Assembly: GCA_013140405.1 (NCBI GenBank)
Contig: JABFSV010000011.1
Span: forward strand, 1-11,303
DNA: 11,303 nucleotides
Direction of reading: 5' to 3'
Source: Methyloglobulus sp.
Lineage (GTDB): Bacteria > Pseudomonadota > Gammaproteobacteria > Methylococcales > Methylomonadaceae
Below the pieces are notes generated by a model. It ran no database searches and was not told the DNA's origin. It saw only the letters and a list, made by a program, of their open reading frames with translations. A program made the position numbers and the translations under genes. Shown here piece after piece: positions 1 through 6,402 of the stretch (position 1 is the stretch's first letter; the number at the start of each line of letters is the position of its first letter).

Positions 1-2
1 GC

Positions 3-2240
3 ATGGGTGCAGTACAAGAGAACTACGAACGCTTGCCGTTAAAGGAATTCGCAGAAAAAGCCTACCTGGATTATTCCATGTACGTCATCCTTGATCGCGC
101 ACTGCCGCACATTGCCGATGGCTTGAAACCGGTGCAACGGCGGATTGTCTATGCAATGTCCGAGTTGGGGCTGACAGCATTAGCCAAGTACAAAAAATCC
201 GCCAGGACAGTGGGCGATGTGTTGGGCAAATTCCATCCGCACGGCGATTCTGCTTGCTATGAGGCGATGGTGTTGATGGCGCAGGATTTTTCTTACCGTT
301 ACCCTTTGATCGACGGGCAAGGCAACTGGGGTTCGCCGGATGACCCTAAATCCTTCGCCGCCATGCGATACACCGAATCGCGGTTGACGGCGTACGCGCA
401 AACCTTGTTGAGTGAGTTAGGGCAGGGTACGGTCGAATGGTCCGATAATTTCGACGGCACGTTGCAAGAACCCGTCATGTTGCCGGCAAGGTTGCCGAAT
501 CTGTTGCTCAATGGCACGATGGGTATTGCGGTTGGCATGGCAACCGATATTCCGCCACATAATCTGGTTGAGGTGGCCGGTGCCTGTATCCATCTGCTCG
601 ACGAGCCTGATGCGCCGCTGGAACAGCTTTTGGAGTATATCAAAGGCCCAGATTATCCGACCGAAGCGGAAATCATTACGTCTGCCGATGACATCCAGAA
701 AATGTATATCAGCGGTGGCGGATCGGTCAAAATGCGTGCTAAATACGAACAGGAAGACGGCAACATCATCATCACGGCGTTGCCTTATCAGGTGTCGGGT
801 TCCAAATTGATGGAGCAGATTGCCGCGCAAATGCTGGCGAAAAAACTGCCGATGATCGAGGATTTGCGGGACGAGTCGGATCATGAAAACCAGACGCGTC
901 TGGTCATTATGCCGAAATTGAAGCGGATTGATGTCGATGAGGTGATGTCGCACCTATTCGCTACGACCGATCTTGAGAAAAGTTACCGCGTCAATATGAA
1001 CATGATCGGCCTGGACGGGCGACCCAGGGTCAAAAACCTGAGGGAAATTCTGGTTGAGTGGTTGACTTTCCGTACTGAAACAGTAAGGCGGCGTTTGCAG
1101 TTCCGCTTGGATAAAGTGCTGGCACGGTTGCATATCCTTGAAGGCTTGTTGATTGCTTATCTGAATATCGATGAAGTCATCGCCATAATCCGCTACGAAG
1201 ACCATCCGAAAGCGGTCATGATCGAGCGCTTTGGCATTACTGAAATTCAGGCTGAAGCAATTCTCGAATTGAAATTGCGGCATCTTGCCAAGCTGGAAGA
1301 ATTCAAAATCAAAGGCGAACAAGCCGAATTGGAGCAGGAAAGGCAACAATTGGAAGCCATTTTAGGTTCAAAGGAGTTGCTCAATAACCTGATTAAATCC
1401 GAACTCGAAGAAGATGCAGAAAAGTACGGCGATGACCGCCGTTCACCTATCGTCGCACGGGAAGCCTCGCAAGCACTGGAAACCACTGCCTTAATCGCCA
1501 ATGAGCCGTTAACTGTTATCTTGTCTGAGAAAGGCTGGATCAGGGCGGCAAAAGGTTATGATATTGATGTGGCAAGCCTGGGTTACCGTTCAGGTGACGG
1601 CTTTCTTGATGCGGTAAAATGCCGATCAACGCAGCCTGTGCATATTCTCGATTCAACTGGGCGGGTTTACAGCACAACCACACATGATTTACCGTCGGCC
1701 AGAAGCCAAGGCGAGCCTTTGACTGGGCGCTTAAATCCACCCCCTGGTTCATTATTCACCTATCTGTTGGCTGGCAACAACCCTGATGATTGGTATTTGT
1801 TGGCCAGCAGTGCAGGTTATGGTTTCAGGGTGCAGGTGAAAGAACTGATTTGCAAAAATAAGGCTGGTAAGTCGCTTATCTCCCTACCAGTAGGCGCAAA
1901 AGTCGTAAAACCTGCGGCTATTGCTAACCAAACTGATTTGCTGGCGGTTGTTACACTGCAAGGCCGATTACTGATTTTTCCTGTTATTGAGTTACCCGAA
2001 CTGGCGAAAGGCAAAGGCAATAAGTTGATCCAAATCCCCAGCAAAGATTTAGAAGCTGGGAAAGACCATGTGGTTGCTATGTCTGGAATACCCGTCAACA
2101 ACCAATTGGTTATCGTATCTGGAAAGCGGCAATTGACTTTGAAAACCAATGATATAGCTCATTACACCGGAAACCGTGCCAACAGGGGATTGTCCCTGCC
2201 TAAAGGTTTTCAGCGGGTGGAGGGATTATTGGTTGGTTAA
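3..2240 (+). CDS. parC: DNA topoisomerase IV subunit A (ParC)
   Basis: Type IIA topoisomerase breakage-reunion subunit. With ParE it unlinks daughter chromosomes and relaxes DNA using ATP. The 745-residue product is close to the usual ParC length (E. coli 752). Visible landmarks are [13 protein letters not shown] near residues 45-57, the quinolone-region stretch [13 protein letters not shown] with Ser83 and Glu87 (equivalent to E. coli S80 and E84, both wild type), the catalytic tyrosine Tyr123 in [10 protein letters not shown], and the likely DNA-intercalating Ile175 in [18 protein letters not shown] coiled-coil segment ([19 protein letters not shown]) lies near residues 420-440. A beta-pinwheel C-terminal domain follows from about residue 490, and the GyrA-box is absent, which favours ParC over GyrA. 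The ATG lies two bases from the window edge, so the ribosome binding site cannot be seen. The start is placed by matching the N-terminus of known ParC. No convincing terminator hairpin follows the stop. Identification is very secure. Confidence 0.97.
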   Translation: MGAVQENYERLPLKEFAEKAYLDYSMYVILDRALPHIADGLKPVQRRIVYAMSELGLTALAKYKKSARTVGDVLGKFHPHGDSACYEAMVLMAQDFSYRYPLIDGQGNWGSPDDPKSFAAMRYTESRLTAYAQTLLSELGQGTVEWSDNFDGTLQEPVMLPARLPNLLLNGTMGIAVGMATDIPPHNLVEVAGACIHLLDEPDAPLEQLLEYIKGPDYPTEAEIITSADDIQKMYISGGGSVKMRAKYEQEDGNIIITALPYQVSGSKLMEQIAAQMLAKKLPMIEDLRDESDHENQTRLVIMPKLKRIDVDEVMSHLFATTDLEKSYRVNMNMIGLDGRPRVKNLREILVEWLTFRTETVRRRLQFRLDKVLARLHILEGLLIAYLNIDEVIAIIRYEDHPKAVMIERFGITEIQAEAILELKLRHLAKLEEFKIKGEQAELEQERQQLEAILGSKELLNNLIKSELEEDAEKYGDDRRSPIVAREASQALETTALIANEPLTVILSEKGWIRAAKGYDIDVASLGYRSGDGFLDAVKCRSTQPVHILDSTGRVYSTTTHDLPSARSQGEPLTGRLNPPPGSLFTYLLAGNNPDDWYLLASSAGYGFRVQVKELICKNKAGKSLISLPVGAKVVKPAAIANQTDLLAVVTLQGRLLIFPVIELPELAKGKGNKLIQIPSKDLEAGKDHVVAMSGIPVNNQLVIVSGKRQLTLKTNDIAHYTGNRANRGLSLPKGFQRVEGLLVG

Positions 2241-2552
2241 ATCTTATGGTACTTAGAGCTTGGGGTGGCATGGCTGAGCATTTCATCCCTAAGTTTCTAC
2301 AAGATAATTGTTTAGAACTAAATGAGGCAGACACGATAGCTTAAATGATCGTGACTCAACTGATTCACATTCATGTAAGATTTTAGGTGGTGGGTTAAAC
2401 CTGCGTTTTTTGATTAACTTATCGGGTTAATACCGTGAGTCGCTTGTATTTTGGACTGACAAACCTAGGTTTGTTACTCCGCCCTACACCAAGTAACAGG
2501 TTTAACCCACTACCAGATTTTGATATGTTTAAAAACCTACTTTTCCACCTGT
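2241..2552. other. parC downstream spacer with MITE
   Basis: This gene-poor stretch follows parC. Its main content is the palindromic element at 2386-2514, annotated separately. The first 145 bases contain no clear rho-independent terminator and no RNA gene I can recognise. An ATG at 2270 opens only 24 codons and is not called. Bases 2515-2552 are AT-rich flank between the element and the stop of the minus-strand small membrane protein. Confidence 0.6.
2386..2514 (+). mobile_element. MITE-like palindromic element, copy 1
   Basis: A 129-base non-coding element bounded by near-perfect 18-base terminal inverted repeats: GGTGGTGGGTTAAACCTG at 2386-2403 and CAGGTTTAACCCACTACC at 2497-2514 (one mismatch). 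The centre holds a second inverted repeat, 2453-2466 against 2467-2480, with the arms directly abutting and two mismatches in 14. AGATTTT occurs immediately outside both ends (2378-2384 and 2515-2521, with one extra A at 2385), which looks like a 7-base target-site duplication. The left half matches the reverse complement of the element at 6217-6364 closely, including ACTTATCGGGTTAATACC. There is no coding capacity, so it would need a transposase supplied in trans. I cannot name the parent transposon family. Confidence 0.85.
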
Positions 2553-2852
2553 CTATTGAAGTTCATTCCCCTGCGGGTCTAAAGAAACACCACCTAACCG
2601 TTGTGGCGTTATCGCTTTGAAGGCCGTGTCAGTAAAGTCAAAAGAAGGCTCACTCAAGCCCACAACGGTATTTGATCGCTTAACAGAGGAATCAACTTTT
2701 TTGGCTTGGTAACGACTTGGAGGCTTACCCCGGTTTTTCGACAAAAAACCATGTGAAATAATGCTATGCAAAAAATAACCTAAAAAAATACCGGCAACAA
2801 AACACAATGCCGAATTAGTTTTAACTACCTCAAAAAAACTAACAATATCCAT
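2553..2852 (-). CDS. Possible small single-pass membrane protein
   Basis: Open frame of about 99 residues that I do not recognise. The likely start is the ATG at 2852 (MDIVSFFEVV), because AGGA lies about 8 bases upstream of it. An in-frame ATG at 2858, two codons earlier, has the same AGGA too close. Near residues 12-32 a hydrophobic segment (ALCFVAGIFLGYFLHSII) reads as one transmembrane helix. It is followed by a basic stretch (KNRGKPPSRYQAKK) that would favour a cytoplasmic C-terminus, then a polar tail without known motifs. It lies alone between the MITE and the transposase remnant, in a region with signs of decay, so it may be a genuine orphan gene, a gene fragment or a chance frame. 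No function is proposed. Confidence 0.4.
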   Translation of the reverse strand: MDIVSFFEVVKTNSALCFVAGIFLGYFLHSIISHGFLSKNRGKPPSRYQAKKVDSSVKRSNTVVGLSEPSFDFTDTAFKAITPQRLGGVSLDPQGNELQ

Positions 2853-2858
2853 CAACAT

Positions 2859-3402
2859 AATCCTAAAAAACTAACGATATATTTGAAACCTTATAATGCC
2901 TTACTGCAAGGTCGCCATTCCAGTGATTGTAGTGCCGCAAAATCGGCATTCCAGAAAGCGTTTTAGTACAGACCCAATGTTCTTTAAACACCTTAGCATT
3001 TTATCAGCTCATCGGCTATCGGCATAGACTGCTCCCCTTCTCGACGGAATCGCTATACACCAAATTGAAAGTTGACCGAGATAGCTGCAATTAAGCCTTG
3101 CCATTTCGGCTTACTGGGGCTTTTGGTCTTCAAAGGGTTGCCCTGTTTGCCGACGTTTTGCCTTCCAGGCATATCTCAATGCCCTTTAAGGGTACAAGGT
3201 CGCCTCTGCAATCCCCAAATCCAGCGCCACCTTAGGGATGCCATCCCGACAAGCTCGTTCTAACGCTTGCTCTTTAAACTGAGTGGTATATCTTTTGTAG
3301 GCAAACCTTGCCGTTACTTCTTCTTTTTTTTGTTTTCATCGTTGACCTCGGGTTTAGCGATTACTCTATTAGCCGAGTGTCCGCTAGAAGTGGGCAAGAT
3401 CA
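2859..3402. other. Intergenic scar region with IS remnant
   Basis: This 544-base stretch lacks an intact gene. Its right half holds the broken IS3-type transposase described separately. The left half (2859-3085) shows only small features: a short stem TGCCG/CGGCA at 2933-2948 with a 6-base loop and no following T-run, and two near-repeats reading (C/G)CATTCCAG at about 2934 bases either side of that stem. I see no RNA gene. I find no clear terminator for the minus-strand operon that ends at 3403. The stem CAAGA/TCTTG over its stop codon has no T-run. Confidence 0.5.
3090..3339 (-). pseudogene. Decayed IS3-family transposase OrfA
   Basis: Reading the minus strand from an ATG at 3339, with a good GAGG about 6 bases upstream, gives an IS3/IS911-type OrfA helix-turn-helix protein in pieces. 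The recognisable segments are RFAYKRYTTQFKEQALERA, then CRDGIPKVALDLGIAEATLY (the helix-turn-helix), then YAWKAKRRQTGQPFEDQK and AEMARL, in the family order. Damage is evident. A run of eight A (3323-3330) throws the first codons out of frame; nine would restore MKTKKKEEVTARF. In-frame TAA stops occur at 3188-3186 and 3113-3111. About 21 extra bases separate ATLY from YAW. Similarity ends near 3090, and no OrfB or clear insertion-sequence ends are seen. It is a truncated relic and should not be functional. Confidence 0.8.
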
Positions 3403-3759
3403 CTACTCTTGTGTATCATTTATAAGGTCATAAGTAATATTAGGGTTTAATCCCATAGGCCAGTAGATCAGAGCAAATGGTGGCCAAAATATAGATACAA
3501 CGCGAAATTTTGCTCGCAATTTACCTTCTTTAAGGGTTTCGCCATTTTTTTCAAGACGGTATGGAATACCGCCACCAGGAGGCATTCCCGCCGCAGTCCA
3601 AAAAAACGGCTTAGTCGTCACTTCGCCATCGGGCTTAATAGTTACCGGCTCCGGTCTTTTGTAGATATATAAATTTGAACCTTCAGGCACTTTAAAATGC
3701 CCTGTTGTTGTACAACCTGTCATCATCAATAACATCAACACTATATAAAGTTTCTTCAT
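3403..3759 (-). CDS. Small outer-envelope lipoprotein, unknown function
   Basis: 118 residues with a short basic N-terminus, a hydrophobic core and a lipobox (MTGC, lipidated Cys16). This predicts export and signal peptidase II processing. The mature part is about 100 residues, rich in Pro, Gly and aromatics (KPFFWTAAGMPPGGGIPYRLEKNGE at 50-74, FWPPFALIYWPMG at 91-103), and has no domain I recognise. Asn at the second position after Cys is absent (it is Thr), and there is no Asp at +2, so outer-membrane sorting is the default expectation. The gene is the last of the aryl-polyene operon. Its AGGA ribosome site overlaps the TGA of the preceding ketosynthase gene, and only 10 bases separate the two frames, so co-transcription is very likely. 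A role in lipid or polyene placement in the envelope is inference from context. Confidence 0.85.
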   Translation of the reverse strand: MKKLYIVLMLLMMTGCTTTGHFKVPEGSNLYIYKRPEPVTIKPDGEVTTKPFFWTAAGMPPGGGIPYRLEKNGETLKEGKLRAKFRVVSIFWPPFALIYWPMGLNPNITYDLINDTQE

Positions 3760-3769
3760 TTTTTTATCC

Positions 3770-4999
3770 TCACTGTGTTTTGCGTTTAAAAATTAACGAG
3801 GTATTTATACCACCGAAGGCAAAATTATTGCTCATAACATATTCGCAATTTAACGTACGAATATCGTCCATAATATAGTCCAACAGAGCGCAAGCTGGAT
3901 CGACATTTTCAAGATTGGCCGTCGCATGAAACCAGCCTTCATTCATCATATTGATAGCGACCCACGCTTCTAGTGCGCCGCATGCCCCCAAGGTGTGCCC
4001 AGTATAGCTTTTCAGCGAGCTGATTGGGGTAGCCGTACCAAAGATAGCCGCAGTTGCATGGCTTTCAGCGACATCACCGTGTTCAGTGGCGGTACCATGT
4101 GCGCTGATATAACCGATAGCTGCGGGTTCAAGGCTGGCATCTTTCAGCGCGAGGCGAATCGCGGTTTGCATACTTTTGCTGTCGGGCTGGGTAACATGCA
4201 AGCCATCCGAATTAGTGCCGTATCCTACCACTTCGGCATAAATTCGCGCTCCGCGTTCGATTGCATGTTCGCGCTCTTCAAGGATTAGCGTTCCTGCACC
4301 TTCGCCAATAACCAAGCCGTCCCGGTTACGATCAAAGGGGCGCGGACTTTTTTCCGGTGAGTCGTTACAGGTACTGGTCGCAAACAGGGTATCGAATACG
4401 GCAGCTTCCGATGCGCTTAGCTCTTCCGCGCCACCCGCCACCATTAGCTTCTGGTAGCCGTGCTTAATCGCTTCATACGCATACCCTATCCCTTGGCTGC
4501 TCGAAGTGCATGCACTGGAAGTGGTATATAACCTGCCGTTAATCCCGAAAAAAAGACCAATATTGACAGCGGATGTATGCGCCATCATGCGGATATAAGA
4601 CGTTGCATTAAGCCCATTGACCGTATGGTTGATTAGCATATTGCCAAATTCCGCCACCGCATCAAGGCTTCCGGCAGAACTGCCGTAGGCTATCCCCATC
4701 TGCCCGCTTTTCAGGCATGGATCATGCAACAAACCGGCATCAATTAGTGCAAGTTCGGTTGCGTAAGTTGCCATTAATGCAATACGCCCCATACTACGGG
4801 TTTGTTTTCTGGAGTAATGGTCGGGTCGGGTAAAATCAGCTGGGGCGCCTAATCGGGTGTTTAAACCGATATATTTATCCCATTCCTGTATGTGTTGAAT
4901 GCCAGTTATCTTTGCTTTAAGCTGCGATGAAACTTGCTGCCAATTATTACCTATCGGCGAAATTCCAGCCATTCCGGTGACGACCACCCGTTTCAACAC
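3770..4999 (-). CDS. apeR: Beta-ketoacyl-ACP synthase (ApeR-like)
   Basis: A 409-residue FabF-type condensing enzyme (thiolase fold) that would extend ACP-bound chains by decarboxylative condensation with malonyl-ACP. The catalytic triad is complete: Cys164 in SSACTSSSQG, His301 in SAHGTATEHGD and His335 in SYTGHTLGACG, with the conserved Lys330 before it and NNFAFGGINTS near the C-terminus. The start is a GTG at 4999 that overlaps the end of the ketoreductase gene by 7 bases (GTGTTGA), pointing to translational coupling. The order ketosynthase, dehydratase, ketoreductase, ketosynthase matches the apeO-P-Q-R block of aryl-polyene clusters, and this gene takes the apeR place. ApeR-type enzymes are known as stand-alone homodimers. 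Generic FabF is the alternative, but the operon context argues against a housekeeping role. Confidence 0.93.
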   Translation of the reverse strand: MLKRVVVTGMAGISPIGNNWQQVSSQLKAKITGIQHIQEWDKYIGLNTRLGAPADFTRPDHYSRKQTRSMGRIALMATYATELALIDAGLLHDPCLKSGQMGIAYGSSAGSLDAVAEFGNMLINHTVNGLNATSYIRMMAHTSAVNIGLFFGINGRLYTTSSACTSSSQGIGYAYEAIKHGYQKLMVAGGAEELSASEAAVFDTLFATSTCNDSPEKSPRPFDRNRDGLVIGEGAGTLILEEREHAIERGARIYAEVVGYGTNSDGLHVTQPDSKSMQTAIRLALKDASLEPAAIGYISAHGTATEHGDVAESHATAAIFGTATPISSLKSYTGHTLGACGALEAWVAINMMNEGWFHATANLENVDPACALLDYIMDDIRTLNCEYVMSNNFAFGGINTSLIFKRKTQ

Positions 5000-5733
5000 A
5001 AACCACCGTTTACCGATATGACTTGCCGGGTAATGTAAGCAGCATCTTCGGACATTAAAAAAGCGACTGCCGCAGCCACTTCCTTAGGATCGCCAATCCG
5101 CCGCGCCGGGATCATCTTTTTGATTTCTTCCATTTGGATGACATCCGAAGACAGCCCATCAAGCATCTCGGTAGCAATTAAACCCGGAGCCACACAATTG
5201 ACAGTGATCTCACGTTTTGCCAGTTCCAGTGCTAATGCTTTAGTGGCACCAATAATACCCGCTTTCGCCGCACTATAATTGACTTGGCCGCGATCGCCCA
5301 TGATCCCGGAGACCGATGATAAAGTAACAATTCGTCCAGGTTTTCGTCTTCTAATCATGGGCATAATAACCGGCTGCAAGACGTTATAAAAGCTGTCAAG
5401 ATTGGTATGGATGACACTATCCCATTCTTCTCCGGTGAGCGCTGGGAAGGCATTGTCGGCAGTGATTCCTGCATTGCAAACCACGCCATAATAAGCACCA
5501 TGCGTTTCTATATCTAGACTGATTTGCTCTGCGCATTGTGCTCGGTCACCAATATCGAATTGCAGCAACCTTGCCGATTGGCCGAGTTTTTCGATCTCGG
5601 CAACCACTGCTTCTGCTTGCCTCTTTTGACTACGGCAGTGCAATACTAAATCATAACCTTGCTTAGCCAGATATAATGCAATGGCTTTGCCTATCCCACG
5701 GCTAGATCCGGTAATAAATATTGTATGCTTCAT
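4993..5733 (-). CDS. apeQ: 3-ketoacyl-ACP reductase (ApeQ-like, FabG family)
   Basis: A 246-residue classical short-chain dehydrogenase/reductase that would reduce 3-ketoacyl-ACP to 3-hydroxyacyl-ACP with NADPH. It shows the nucleotide-binding TGSSRGIG at 8-15, NAG at 87-89, and the catalytic Asn111, Ser140, Tyr153 and Lys157 (YSAAK). The C-terminal VNGG is typical of FabG. Its ATG overlaps the TGA of the preceding dehydratase gene in an ATGA, and its own stop lies 7 bases inside the following ketosynthase gene, so the three are translated as a coupled block. In an aryl-polyene pathway this step comes before dehydration, and the absence of an enoyl reductase leaves the double bonds conjugated. 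Family assignment is certain; the pathway role rests on context. Confidence 0.94.
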   Translation of the reverse strand: MKHTIFITGSSRGIGKAIALYLAKQGYDLVLHCRSQKRQAEAVVAEIEKLGQSARLLQFDIGDRAQCAEQISLDIETHGAYYGVVCNAGITADNAFPALTGEEWDSVIHTNLDSFYNVLQPVIMPMIRRRKPGRIVTLSSVSGIMGDRGQVNYSAAKAGIIGATKALALELAKREITVNCVAPGLIATEMLDGLSSDVIQMEEIKKMIPARRIGDPKEVAAAVAFLMSEDAAYITRQVISVNGGLC

Positions 5734-6173
5734 GACCTGCCCTTTAGCTTAATGTCTAGAGGAGGCTGATAAACCGTCAAGTTGGCGCTAACCTCAATAC
5801 CATCTCCCAAAATTTGACAATCAAAAGCCCCTAGCTTGTCGTCCTGTATGATAACTTTTACGTTTATGGTTAGTTCTGTACCGGCAACAAAGCTGGCTAC
5901 ATTACTGCTAAAACGGCGCGTGCCTAGCAAATAACCTAGCTTGATAGGCTCACCCGCCAGCTTGGACTTAATACCGGCATAGGCTCCTATCGCCTGCGCC
6001 ATGTATTCTATGCCAACCCATGCTGGTACTTCTTTTTCATTGCCAAACAAGCTATCATTCCGGACAGTCATTTCAGCAACCAAGTTATTGCCATCAAATT
6101 CAACAACCCGATTCAGCAATACCATTTGTCCGCTATGAGGTATAAGACTTGCGACATCATTATAATCAATCAA
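5730..6173 (-). CDS. apeP: 3-hydroxyacyl-ACP dehydratase (ApeP-like hotdog)
   Basis: A 147-residue hotdog-fold protein of the ApeP type, expected to dehydrate 3-hydroxyacyl-ACP to the trans-2-enoyl form. Landmarks are IPHSGQMVLLNRVVEF with the probable catalytic His13, VPAWVGIEYMAQAIGAYAG with Glu56 on the long helix, and LGYLLGTRRFSS near residues 79-90, typical of this subfamily. The apparent start is a TTG at 6173-6171, with AGGGA about 9 bases upstream. No ATG in frame lies nearby upstream before stops, and IPHSG sits at the expected distance from this start. The gene follows a 229-base gap that contains a MITE, whereas the next gene overlaps it by 4 bases. Function is well supported by family and neighbours. 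Confidence 0.9.
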   Translation of the reverse strand: MIDYNDVASLIPHSGQMVLLNRVVEFDGNNLVAEMTVRNDSLFGNEKEVPAWVGIEYMAQAIGAYAGIKSKLAGEPIKLGYLLGTRRFSSNVASFVAGTELTINVKVIIQDDKLGAFDCQILGDGIEVSANLTVYQPPLDIKLKGRS

Positions 6174-6402
6174 ATTACAACATCCCTGAATAAGAGGGCT
6201 ACCTCAATCAATAAATGGTAGTGGGTTAAACCTATGACTTGATAGAGAGAGGAGTGACAAACCTTACCCTCTGGGGCATAAAAGGTTTGTCACTCCAAAA
6301 TACATGTGCCTCACCGGTATTAACCCGATAAGTTCATCAAAAAGCACAGGTTTAACCCACTACCCGATACATTACATACGAGGCGTGATATTGAATGTAT
6401 TT
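6174..6402. other. Intra-operon gap filled by MITE
   Basis: The gap between the apeO-like and apeP-like genes is the only large break in an operon whose other junctions overlap or lie within about 10 bases. Nearly two thirds of it is the palindromic element at 6217-6364. The remaining bases include the AGGGA ribosome site of the dehydratase gene. I see no clear promoter or terminator outside the element. Confidence 0.7.
6217..6364 (-). mobile_element. MITE-like palindromic element, copy 2
   Basis: A 148-base element in the opposite orientation to copy 1. Its terminal inverted repeats are GGTAGTGGGTTAAACCTA (6217-6234) and CAGGTTTAACCCACTACC (6347-6364). The interior holds a perfect 14-base inverted repeat, GGAGTGACAAACCT (6251-6264) and AGGTTTGTCACTCC (6283-6296), with an 18-base loop. 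The loop is missing from copy 1. No target-site duplication is visible around this copy. Lying inside the operon, it would be transcribed into mRNA as a strongly structured segment. It has no T-run after the stem, so it is not an obvious rho-independent terminator. Confidence 0.85.

Noticed and set aside
417..953. Long minus-strand frame of 178 codons within parC
   Set aside because: Antisense shadow of a highly conserved parC region; low-complexity His/Arg-rich composition.
2270..2344. 24-codon open frame after parC starting ATGGCTGAGCAT
   Set aside because: Too short, no convincing ribosome site, no recognisable family; not distinguishable from chance.
2386..2514. CRISPR or tandem repeat array
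   Set aside because: Only paired inverted repeats are present, with no regularly spaced direct repeats.
2597..2670. Inverted repeat ACCGTTGTGG / CCACAACGGT
   Set aside because: Ten-base arms about 54 bases apart inside the small membrane protein frame; no T-run and no element ends, so probably chance.
2933..2948. Stem TGCCG-loop-CGGCA as terminator
   Set aside because: Only 5 bp, no T-run on either strand, and no gene ends beside it in the right orientation.
3072..3263. Plus-strand open frame of 63 codons
   Set aside because: Lies antisense to the transposase relic and has no family resemblance.
3393..3410. Stem CAAGA/TCTTG over the stop of the small lipoprotein gene as terminator
   Set aside because: Short stem without a T-run.
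2386..6364. Composite transposon bounded by the two MITE copies
   Set aside because: AGATTTT flanks copy 1 on both sides rather than the outer edges of the pair, so independent insertion fits better.
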